Shown piece after piece: positions 1 through 5,716 of a DNA stretch of 26,784 nt. The stretch comes from an uncultured Burkholderiaceae bacterium (GTDB lineage: Bacteria > Pseudomonadota > Gammaproteobacteria > Burkholderiales > Burkholderiaceae_C). The translations under genes were made by a program, and so were the position numbers. Below the pieces are notes generated by a model. That model did not search any database, was not told the DNA's origin, and saw only the letters and a program-made list of their open reading frames with translations. Position 1 is the stretch's first letter. The number at the start of each line of letters is the position of its first letter. The stretch is taken from assembly GCA_938022295.1 (NCBI GenBank), contig CALIDR010000295.1, forward strand, positions 1-26,784. Direction: 5' to 3'.

Positions 1-131
1 TTCCGCCGCCGCGCCCGTTGCCCTACTCGATCAACCGGCCGCCGCCGATGCCCGCCGCGCCGGCGGCGGTGCCGATGCACGAAGGGTCGGTCGACGGCGT
101 CGACCACGAGCCGCCGGACGAGTCGCAGTAG
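1..131 (+). CDS. C-terminal tail of an unidentified protein (partial)
   Basis: A reading frame enters from the left edge (first full codon at 3) and ends with TAG at 129-131. The visible 42 residues are rich in proline and alanine, then acidic, ending ...DEPPDESQ-like (DHEPPDESQ). No domain is visible, so no function can be given. The end lies only 14 nt from the end of the convergent cobT-like gene, which suits two genes meeting tail to tail. The low-complexity composition could also be a chance open frame in GC-rich DNA, so confidence is limited. Confidence 0.4.
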   Translation, partial: PPPRPLPYSINRPPPMPAAPAAVPMHEGSVDGVDHEPPDESQ

Positions 132-145
132 GCGCTCGTCGGGGT

Positions 146-1204
146 TTAGACGGCGCTGCCGCCGTCGAGCACGACGGGACGCGAGGGCCCCGGGTCCTCG
201 CCTTCGGCGACTTCGGTCAGCAACGCCGCCGCGGCCTTGACCAGAGGCCAGGCGAGCGTCGCCCCGGTGCCGTCGATGCTGTCCATGCCGAGCTCGAGCA
301 GGGCCGAGGCCTGGAACTGCGCCATCGCGTGGTCCAGGCCCGCACGGCCGTGGCTGCGGCAGAACACGCAGTAGTCGGTCACCGCCGAGGCGATGCACTG
401 CGCCACGCGCAGCGCCGCGCAGGCCGCCATGCCGTCGACCATCAGCAGCTGGCGCTTGGCCGCCGCGCCGAGCATCAGGCCGACCATCATCGCGATGTCG
501 AAGCCGCCGAGCGCGGCCAGCACCTCGACCGGGTCGACGACGGCGCGATGGCGGCCGAGCGCGCCTTCGGCGGCCACGAGCGCGCGCGCGAGGTCCGGCT
601 CGGGCGTGTCGGGCGACGCCGTGAGCAGGTCCGCCAGCGGCGCGTCGGTGAGCCGCGCGAGCACCAGCGCAGCCCCGATGTCGGTGCCCACGCCCAGCCC
701 GGCGCAGACGACGACGTTGCCGCGCAGCGCCTCGGCGATCTCCATCCCGGCGCGGATCGCCGCGTGCGCCTGGTCGACGCTCATCGCCGCGTGCAGGCGC
801 GCGTTGCGCGTGCCGTGGGCGATCTTGCGCGTGACCAGGTGCTCGTGGCGCGGCAGCGGGTCGGCGACCCCGGCGTCGACGACCCACAGCGCCATGCCCT
901 GGATGCGGGCGAACACCGTCAGCGGCGACTGCGCCTGCAGCACCTGGGCGACGAGTTCGCGCGTCGGCCGCGGCGGTGCTTCGGCGACGTCGACGACGAG
1001 GCCGTGGTCGCTCGCGAACACGAGCACGTGCGGGTCGCGCAGCCGGGGCTTGAGCGTGTTCTGCAGCAGCCCCAGCCGCACTGCCAGCGGCTCGAGCTCG
1101 CCGAGGCTGCCGCAGGTCGCGCTGCGGCGCGCCAGCTTGTCGCGCAGCGCGCGCTCGAGCAGCGGGTTGGAGGTGGGGGCGATCAGCGAGCGGGCGGTCG
1201 CCAT
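146..1204 (-). CDS. cobT: CobT-like nicotinate-nucleotide--dimethylbenzimidazole phosphoribosyltransferase, divergent
   Basis: A 352-residue protein, close to the usual length of CobT. CobT transfers phosphoribose from nicotinate mononucleotide to 5,6-dimethylbenzimidazole to make the lower-ligand nucleotide of cobalamin. Family landmarks visible: FASDHGLV at 63-70 (family DHGV), VVDAGV at 108-113, a GLGVGTD loop at 169-175, GGFDIA at 233-238 and GTGATLAWP at 312-320. Several motifs deviate. The usual GEGTGA carrying the catalytic glutamate reads IDGTGA, placing Asp311 there. The usual GRGTG loop is not recognisable near 195-205, and the NFL.GGAAIN stretch reads as QAQSPLTVF. ATG at 1204 is preferred over an upstream extension that would overlap ilvA. 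No other cobalamin gene is in the window. It lies 34 nt downstream of ilvA. The family is secure; the exact activity is not. Confidence 0.8.
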   Translation of the reverse strand: MATARSLIAPTSNPLLERALRDKLARRSATCGSLGELEPLAVRLGLLQNTLKPRLRDPHVLVFASDHGLVVDVAEAPPRPTRELVAQVLQAQSPLTVFARIQGMALWVVDAGVADPLPRHEHLVTRKIAHGTRNARLHAAMSVDQAHAAIRAGMEIAEALRGNVVVCAGLGVGTDIGAALVLARLTDAPLADLLTASPDTPEPDLARALVAAEGALGRHRAVVDPVEVLAALGGFDIAMMVGLMLGAAAKRQLLMVDGMAACAALRVAQCIASAVTDYCVFCRSHGRAGLDHAMAQFQASALLELGMDSIDGTGATLAWPLVKAAAALLTEVAEGEDPGPSRPVVLDGGSAV

Positions 1205-1211
1205 GCCACCG

Positions 1212-1217
1212 AGTGTA
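1212..1217 (-). promoter_or_regulatory. Candidate -10 box for cobT-like gene
   Basis: TACACT on the minus strand, followed by seven bases (CGGTGGC) and then the ATG at 1204. A start site at the usual distance would fall at or next to the ATG, giving a leaderless or nearly leaderless mRNA. There is no convincing -35. The same TACACTCGG string precedes aroB and cyaY in this window. Confidence 0.35.
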
Positions 1218-1238
1218 CGGACTCGGGACGACGGTGCG

Positions 1239-2780
1239 TCAGCGCAGGAAGAGGCGGTAGACCGGGTTGTCCGTCTCGTCGACGAACGGATAGCCGAGCG
1301 TGGCGAGGAATTCACGCAGCGCCCGGCGGTCGCCGCGCGGCACCTGGATGCCCACCAGGATGCGCCCGTAGTCGGCGCCCTGGTTGCGGTAGTGGAACAG
1401 GCTGATGTTCCAGCCCGGGTGCATCGCGGCGAGGAACTTCATCAGTGCGCCGGGCCGCTCGGGGAACACGAAGCGGAACAGCCGCTCGTCGTGCGCGAGC
1501 TCGGAGCGCCCGCCCACCATGTGGCGGATGTGCAGCTTGGCGAGCTCGTCGTCGGTCAGGTCGACGGTGGGAAAGCCGTGGCGCTCGAAGTTGGCGGCGA
1601 TCTGCGCCGCCTCGTCGCGGCGCTGCACCGCGATGCCGACGAAGACGTGGGCGAGCTTCGCGTCGCTGATGCGGTAGTTGAACTCGGTCACGTTGCGCGG
1701 GCCGACGAGGGTGCAGAAGCGCTTGAACGAGCCGCGCTCCTCGGGAATCGTGACCGCGTACAGCGCCTCGCGGCGCTCGCCGACCTCGGCGCGCTCGGCG
1801 ACGAACCGCAGGCGGTCGAAGTTCATGTTGGCGCCGCAGGTGATCGACACCAGCGTCTGTCCCCGGGCGCCGCTCGTCTCGACGTGCTGCTTGATCGCCG
1901 CCACGCCGAGCGCGCCGGCGGGCTCGACGATGCTGCGCGTGTCCTCGAAGATGTCCTTGATCGCCGCGCACACGGCGTCGGTGTCGACGACGACGTAGTC
2001 GTCGACGAGGTCGCGCGCGAGGCGGAACGTCTCCTCGCCGACGAGCTTGACCGCGGTGCCGTCGGAGAACAGGCCCACGTCGTGCAGCTGCACCCGCTTG
2101 CCGGCGCGCACCGAACGCAGCATCGCGTCGGAGTCGCGCATCTGTACGCCGACGATGCGGATCTCCGGGCGCACCGCCTTGACGTAGGCGGCGATGCCGG
2201 CGATCAGCCCGCCGCCGCCGATGGCCACGAAGACGGCGTCGATCGGCCCTTGGTGCTGGCGCAGGATCTCCATGCCCACCGTCCCCTGGCCGGCGATCAC
2301 GTCGGGGTCGTCGAACGGGTGCACGAACGTCAGCCCGCGCTCGCGCTCGAGCGCGAGCGCGTGCGCGTAGGCGTCGGAGTAGCTGTCGCCGTGCAGCACG
2401 ACGTGGCCGCCGAGCGCGCGCACGGCGGCGATCTTCAGCTGCGGCGTCGTCACCGGCATCACGACCTCGGCGCGGCAGCCGAGCCTCCTGGCCGCCAGCG
2501 CGACGCCCTGCGCGTGGTTGCCGGCCGAGGCGCAGATCACGCCGCGCGCGAGCTGCTCGGGCGCGAGCTGCGCCATCTTGTTGTACGCCCCGCGCAGCTT
2601 GAAGCTGAACACCGGCTGTTGGTCCTCGCGCTTGAGCAGTACCGTGTTGCCCAGGCGCTTGGACAGCGACCGCGCCGGCTCGAGCGGCGATTCGATCGCG
2701 ACGTCGTAGACCTTGGCGGTCAGGATCTTGCGCAGGTAGTCGATCGTGCGCTGCGTGCGCGCGCGGGTGCCGAAGGGCAT
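1239..2780 (-). CDS. ilvA: Threonine ammonia-lyase, biosynthetic
   Basis: A 513-residue cytoplasmic PLP enzyme that deaminates L-threonine to 2-oxobutanoate, the first step of isoleucine synthesis. The length matches full-length biosynthetic IlvA. The PLP lysine is Lys61 in FSFKLRGAYNK (57-67). SAGNHAQG lies at 85-92, and the glycine-rich phosphate loop GGGGL at 188-192. The C-terminal third carries two ACT-like regulatory domains (about 336-410 and 432-505), the mark of the isoleucine-inhibited form rather than the short catabolic enzyme. The ATG at 2780 gives the family length; an upstream extension to a GTG at 2951 would add a low-complexity tail and is rejected. The cobT-like gene follows 34 nt later on the same strand. 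The upstream spacer holds a terminator-type hairpin and two possible promoters, so expression may be controlled by early termination. Confidence 0.96.
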   Translation of the reverse strand: MPFGTRARTQRTIDYLRKILTAKVYDVAIESPLEPARSLSKRLGNTVLLKREDQQPVFSFKLRGAYNKMAQLAPEQLARGVICASAGNHAQGVALAARRLGCRAEVVMPVTTPQLKIAAVRALGGHVVLHGDSYSDAYAHALALERERGLTFVHPFDDPDVIAGQGTVGMEILRQHQGPIDAVFVAIGGGGLIAGIAAYVKAVRPEIRIVGVQMRDSDAMLRSVRAGKRVQLHDVGLFSDGTAVKLVGEETFRLARDLVDDYVVVDTDAVCAAIKDIFEDTRSIVEPAGALGVAAIKQHVETSGARGQTLVSITCGANMNFDRLRFVAERAEVGERREALYAVTIPEERGSFKRFCTLVGPRNVTEFNYRISDAKLAHVFVGIAVQRRDEAAQIAANFERHGFPTVDLTDDELAKLHIRHMVGGRSELAHDERLFRFVFPERPGALMKFLAAMHPGWNISLFHYRNQGADYGRILVGIQVPRGDRRALREFLATLGYPFVDETDNPVYRLFLR

Positions 2781-2822
2781 GGCGGGCGGCCCCTGGCGGG
2801 CCGGGCGGGAACGCGGGGCCGG

Positions 2823-2828
2823 GATGAT
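2823..2828 (-). promoter_or_regulatory. Candidate proximal -10 box for ilvA
   Basis: TATCAT on the minus strand, five of six bases matching TATAAT, placed 42 nt before the ilvA ATG. This would give a 5' leader of about 35 nt. No -35 element is visible at the right distance. If this is the main promoter, the hairpin at 2864-2889 lies upstream of the transcript and would insulate rather than attenuate ilvA. Confidence 0.35.
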
Positions 2829-2854
2829 AGCCGCGCGGTCGCGCACCGCCGGGG

Positions 2855-2889
2855 CAAGAAAAGAGGCCCGGGCGTCGCCGCCCGGGCCT
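2855..2889 (-). terminator. Rho-independent terminator or attenuator upstream of ilvA
   Basis: A perfect 11-bp stem (2864-2874 with 2879-2889) closes a 4-nt TCGC loop. On the minus strand it is followed by CTCTTTTCTTG, a broken U-tract. On the plus strand no T-run follows. The orientation is therefore towards ilvA, 84 nt before its ATG. No minus-strand gene lies immediately upstream; the nearest is coq7, ending at 3552. That makes a role within the ilvA leader plausible. Confidence 0.6.
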
Positions 2890-2892
2890 GAA

Positions 2893-2916
2893 CCACCAAC
2901 AGAGGAGGTGGAGGAG
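2893..2916 (+). other. Perfect Shine-Dalgarno stretch without a matching gene
   Basis: The plus strand holds AGGAGGTG at 2903-2910, fully complementary to the 3' end of 16S rRNA, followed at once by a second GGAGGAG at 2910-2916. No credible gene starts behind it: the only spaced start is a TTG at 2925, whose frame runs out of phase into osmC. On the minus strand the same bases put CACCTCCT, identical to the anti-Shine-Dalgarno core, into the possible ilvA leader. They also form a small hairpin (2893-2897 with 2907-2911). Confidence 0.4.
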
Positions 2917-2975
2917 ACAACCGCTTGCTGCCCCGGCCGGGTTCGTCGCACCCTAGCCCGAACAGCGTTGGACGG

Positions 2976-3004
2976 AGTCTAGCGCCCTCCATGCTGCGCT
3001 GCAA
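2976..3004 (-). promoter_or_regulatory. Candidate distal ilvA promoter
   Basis: On the minus strand, TTGCAG (2999-3004) and TAGACT (2976-2981) are separated by exactly 17 nt. Matches to sigma-70 consensus are 3/6 and 4/6. Transcription would begin near 2969 and give a leader of about 190 nt that includes the terminator hairpin at 2864-2889. Confidence 0.3.
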
Positions 3005-3060
3005 TATCCCTCTTGCATCGGTGGCGGCGACGCGGCGTGCCGGCGGTGGCGCGGTGCAAA

Positions 3061-3076
3061 ATCCGGCACACCGGAT
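3061..3076. repeat. Short inverted repeat before osmC
   Basis: ATCCGG, a CACA spacer and CCGGAT form a perfect 6-4-6 inverted repeat ending 33 nt before the osmC-family ATG. It could be an operator for a dimeric regulator or a small RNA hairpin; no known motif is recognised. Confidence 0.3.
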
Positions 3077-3109
3077 GGGCAGGCACCGGCGCGGTGCGGG
3101 GCAGGCAAG

Positions 3110-3532
3110 ATGGAATGCACGATCCACTGGGTGCGCGACAGCGGCATGGGTTTCGTCGCCGAGACGGGCAGCGGCCACCTGCTCGCGATGGACGGCGCCG
3201 CCGACGGCGGCGGCCGCAACCTGGCGCCGCGGCCGATGGAGACGCTGCTCGCCGGCACCGGCGCCTGCACCGCCTACGACGTCGTGCTGATCCTCAAGCG
3301 CGGGCGGCACGACGTGCGCGGCTGCCAGGTCAAGGTCAGTGCCGAACGCGCTCCCGTCGACCCGAAAGTCTTCACCCGCATCGCGCTGCACTTCGTCGTC
3401 ACCGGGTGCGGCCTGCCGACCGCCGCCGTCGAGCGCGCCATCGCGCTGTCGCACGACAAGTACTGCTCGGCGACGATCATGCTCGGCAAGACGGCCGAGA
3501 TCACGACGTCGTTCGAGATCGTCGAGGGCTGA
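3110..3532 (+). CDS. OsmC/YhfA family protein
   Basis: A 140-residue cytoplasmic protein of the OsmC/Ohr fold. Members reduce organic hydroperoxides with a pair of cysteines. Here the two family cysteines are visible: Cys53 in GTGACTAYD (49-57), followed by a long helix, and Cys119 in SHDKYCSAT (114-122). Both positions are in the family arrangement, so peroxidatic activity is possible. The sequence pattern (PMETLLAGTGAC, then HDKYCSA) is closer to the YhfA subgroup than to Ohr or classical OsmC; the substrate of that subgroup is not established. It is divergent from ilvA and convergent with coq7, whose end is 19 nt away. ATG at 3110 is the first start giving the complete fold. The upstream inverted repeat at 3061-3076 may be regulatory. 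Confidence 0.88.
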   Translation: MECTIHWVRDSGMGFVAETGSGHLLAMDGAADGGGRNLAPRPMETLLAGTGACTAYDVVLILKRGRHDVRGCQVKVSAERAPVDPKVFTRIALHFVVTGCGLPTAAVERAIALSHDKYCSATIMLGKTAEITTSFEIVEG

Positions 3533-3551
3533 GCGGCCAGCGCCGCCGGCG

Positions 3552-4175
3552 TCAGATGCGGTGCGCCGTCACCGTCATGACCTTGGCCGCGGCGCGCATC
3601 AGCATGCGCACCGGCAGCGGCAAGTCGGCGCCGCCGGCGGCCTGCGCCTCGTCGGCGTGGCGCGCCTCGTCGTGCATCATCTGCTCGACGATCGCCCGCG
3701 ACGCCGTGTCGTGCGCCGGCAGCCGGTCCAGGTGCCCGGCCAGGTGCTGCTCGACCTGGCGCTCGGTCTCGACGACGAAGCCGAGGCTCACGCGGTCGCC
3801 GAACCGCCCCGCGAGCAGGCCGATGCCGAACGCGCCGGCGTACCACAGCGGGTTCAGCCGGCTCGGGTGGTCGCCGAGTTCGTCGAGCCGCTGCTGCGTC
3901 CACGCGAGGTGGTCCGTTTCCTCGCGTGCTGCGCGCATCATTTGTCGGCGCAACTCGGGCGAGCGCGCGGTCAGCGCCTGCGCCTGATACAGCGCTTGCG
4001 CGCAGACCTCGCCGACGTGGTTGACGCGCATCAGCGCGCCGGCCAGGCGCCTGTCGTCGCCTTCGAGCGCGGCGGCCGTCGGCGCTGCCGGTGCCGGCCG
4101 CGACGCGTGCACGGTGCCGAACAGCGTGCGCAGGCCGTTGTCGATCGCGATCAGGACGTCGTCGGTGGCCGTCAT
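3552..4175 (-). CDS. coq7: 3-demethoxyubiquinol 3-hydroxylase (Coq7/UbiF-type diiron)
   Basis: A 207-residue membrane-associated diiron hydroxylase for the last ring hydroxylation of ubiquinone biosynthesis. The carboxylate and histidine ligands of the ferritin-like four-helix bundle are visible: Glu56 in NHVGEVCAQ, Glu86 and His89 in EETDHL, Glu138 in VVETERQVEQH, and Glu170 and His173 in HDEARH. The hydrophobic stretch around 110-125 (LWYAGAFGIGLLAG) is the membrane-contacting segment typical of the family. Length fits the bacterial enzyme. ATG at 4175 is chosen; an upstream extension would add an unrelated basic tail. Many betaproteobacteria use Coq7 in place of the flavin enzyme UbiF. A -10-like TATTCT sits only 6 nt before the ATG, suggesting a leaderless message. 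Confidence 0.95.
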   Translation of the reverse strand: MTATDDVLIAIDNGLRTLFGTVHASRPAPAAPTAAALEGDDRRLAGALMRVNHVGEVCAQALYQAQALTARSPELRRQMMRAAREETDHLAWTQQRLDELGDHPSRLNPLWYAGAFGIGLLAGRFGDRVSLGFVVETERQVEQHLAGHLDRLPAHDTASRAIVEQMMHDEARHADEAQAAGGADLPLPVRMLMRAAAKVMTVTAHRI

Positions 4176-4181
4176 CGCGCA

Positions 4182-4187
4182 AGAATA
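4182..4187 (-). promoter_or_regulatory. Candidate -10 box for coq7
   Basis: TATTCT on the minus strand, then six bases (TGCGCG) and the coq7 ATG at 4175. Spacing places the transcription start on the start codon. No clear -35 is visible. Confidence 0.35.
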
Positions 4188-4260
4188 GCCGAATCTGCCA
4201 GGAGAACGGACGGGGCGCAGTCGCCTCCATCGCGCACCGAAAGCGTGCGCCCGCTGACCG

Positions 4261-4330
4261 CGGGGCTCGTTGTTCGTCTGCAACAATGGCGGGCTTTTTC
4301 AGCCCCGAAGCTTTGCAGTGTTGCGGGGCT
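4261..4330 (+). repeat. Competing inverted repeats upstream of the porin
   Basis: The 7-mer CGGGGCT occurs at 4261-4267 and again at 4324-4330. Its exact complement AGCCCCG lies between them at 4301-4307. The middle copy can pair with either flank, giving two mutually exclusive hairpins. A smaller GGGCT/AGCCC stem with a TTTTC loop (4291-4305) overlaps the middle copy. The porin start is 115 nt further on. Confidence 0.45.
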
Positions 4331-4340
4331 CTGGTGCAAT
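4313..4340 (+). promoter_or_regulatory. Candidate porin promoter
   Basis: TTGCAG at 4313-4318 and TGCAAT at 4335-4340 with a 16-nt spacer are weak sigma-70 elements. Transcription would start near 4347 and give a leader of about 100 nt before the porin ATG. The -35 lies inside the loop of the 4301-4330 inverted repeat. Confidence 0.3.
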
Positions 4341-4444
4341 ACGTCCAACTTCCGCAGCGGAGGTCGGTCCGATCAACCTGCCCTTTGCGGTGGATGGGCT
4401 TCTTCCCGATCGGGACTTCTTGTTCAACCCAGGAGATAGTTGAA

Positions 4445-5539
4445 ATGAAAAAATCCCTGCTCGCTCTGGCCGTGCTGGGTGCTTTTGCCGGCACGGCGAC
4501 GGCGCAGTCGTCGGTGACGCTCTCCGGCATCTTCAAGGTCGGCTTCCACCACACCTCCTACAGCGACGGCGGCGGCTCGGTGCGCGCTTTCGGTGACGGT
4601 TCGTCGCGCTTCATCCTGAGCGGCACGGAAGATCTCGGCGGTGGCCTGCGCGCCAATTTCCAGATCGATTCGCGCTTCCGCGTCGACGAAGCGACGCAAT
4701 CGATCGCCGGCGGCAACACGTTCGTCGGTCTGTCGGGCGGGTTCGGTGCGATCCAGATCGGCAAGCTCGACACCCATTACTGCTACGGCGCCGATACTCA
4801 CGGTTCCCGCGCGACCGCACTGTCGGCTTCCAGCTGCGGTATCCTGGGTTTCGTGGGCGGTGCCGGCGCGGCGAACTCGATCGCCAATGCTTCGCGTGCG
4901 CAGAACATCATCCGCTACACGACGCCGAGCCTCGGTGGTCTGCGTGGTGAGCTGAACTACACGCCGGGCTTCCGCTCCTCCGAAGCGCTGCCGGGTCAGG
5001 ACAAGAAGAACGGCTACGCGGCCCGCCTGACGTACGCCGGCGGTCCGTTCAGCGGCGGTCTGAGCTACTGGGACGTGGACGACGACGTGGCCAACAACGT
5101 CGCCAATGAGCAGCGCGCCTGGACGCTTCACGGCCTGTTCAACTTCGGCATGGGCACGGTCGGCCTGACGTACGACGTCTCGCGCACCACGCTGCTGGGC
5201 GCGCTGGGCGGCGCGGCGGCCGAGCGGACGGCGTGGTCGGTGCCGGTCACGTTCAACGTCGGCCCGGGCACGGCGTTGCTGACGTACACCACCGCCGGCA
5301 ACTGGAAGAACAAGTCCACCGGCGTGAAGGCCTCGGACACCGGCGCCACGCTGATCAGCGTCGGCTACGACTTCGCGCTGTCGAAGCGCTCGTCGATCGG
5401 CATCAGCTACGCGCGGATGAACAACGACTCCGCCGGCGCGTATGGCCTGTACACGGGCGCGGCGCTGCACAACGCGCCTGCTCCGGCCGCCGGCCGGGAC
5501 CAGTCGCAGGTCTATCTGGGCATCCGCCACACGTTCTGA
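4445..5539 (+). CDS. Gram-negative general porin, betaproteobacterial type
   Basis: A 364-residue outer-membrane beta-barrel that would form a trimeric diffusion channel. The first 20 residues are a clear Sec signal peptide (MKKSLLALAVLG..., cleaved after ATA). The mature protein begins QSSVTLSGIFKVG, typical of Burkholderiales porins. Alternating hydrophobic strands, FRVDEATQSIAGGNTFVGLSG and GAIQIGKLDTHY mark the first strands and loops. The chain ends YLGIRHTF, with the terminal phenylalanine needed for recognition by the BAM complex. AGGAG at 4431-4435, nine bases before the ATG, fixes the start. A strong terminator follows, so it is monocistronic. Solute specificity cannot be read from the sequence. 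The structured, AT-richer leader suggests high and regulated expression. Confidence 0.95.
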   Translation: MKKSLLALAVLGAFAGTATAQSSVTLSGIFKVGFHHTSYSDGGGSVRAFGDGSSRFILSGTEDLGGGLRANFQIDSRFRVDEATQSIAGGNTFVGLSGGFGAIQIGKLDTHYCYGADTHGSRATALSASSCGILGFVGGAGAANSIANASRAQNIIRYTTPSLGGLRGELNYTPGFRSSEALPGQDKKNGYAARLTYAGGPFSGGLSYWDVDDDVANNVANEQRAWTLHGLFNFGMGTVGLTYDVSRTTLLGALGGAAAERTAWSVPVTFNVGPGTALLTYTTAGNWKNKSTGVKASDTGATLISVGYDFALSKRSSIGISYARMNNDSAGAYGLYTGAALHNAPAPAAGRDQSQVYLGIRHTF

Positions 5540-5566
5540 TTCCGGGGGGGTCGACCCCTTCGCATC

Positions 5567-5591
5567 AAGGCCGCCCTCGGGCGGCCTTTTC
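5567..5591 (+). terminator. Rho-independent terminator of the porin gene
   Basis: AAGGCCGCC pairs with GGCGGCCTT across a CTCG loop (9-bp stem), followed by TT and C. It lies 28 nt after the porin stop codon and separates the porin from the ABC transporter operon. Confidence 0.85.
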
Positions 5592-5680
5592 ACTTGCTGG
5601 CGTCGCGTGTTCCTCGACGATGCACCGGACGGCACCTGCGCGGATCGGGGCATTCCCGCTCACGGCGGGCACGTCGATTG

Positions 5681-5691
5681 CGCATCATGCG
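5681..5691. repeat. Small palindrome before the ABC operon
   Basis: CGCAT-C-ATGCG is a perfect 5-1-5 palindrome 25 nt before the first binding-protein gene. It might be an operator. I see no convincing -10/-35 pair in 5592-5716. Confidence 0.25.
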
Positions 5692-5716
5692 GGCTTCGCT
5701 CCGAGAAAGGCCCGTC

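Noticed and set aside
1205..1315. N-terminal extension of the cobT-like gene to 1315
   Set aside because: It would overlap the end of ilvA and adds an Arg/Ser/Thr-rich stretch not seen in CobT; ATG 1204 gives the family length.
2864..2930. Leader peptide for classical ilv or trp attenuation (Leu-Leu-Val-Val codons in one frame, tandem Trp codons in another)
   Set aside because: The Trp frame has no start codon after its upstream stop. The Leu-Val frame begins with TTG and runs through the hairpin without a stop. Neither behaves like a known leader peptide.
2781..2951. N-terminal extension of ilvA to a GTG at 2951
   Set aside because: It would translate the terminator hairpin and add a low-complexity tail. 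The 513-residue form already matches IlvA.
2925..3290. Open frame from TTG 2925 behind the strong Shine-Dalgarno
   Set aside because: It overlaps osmC out of frame for about 180 nt, has no recognisable domain and a random Arg/Ala/Pro composition.
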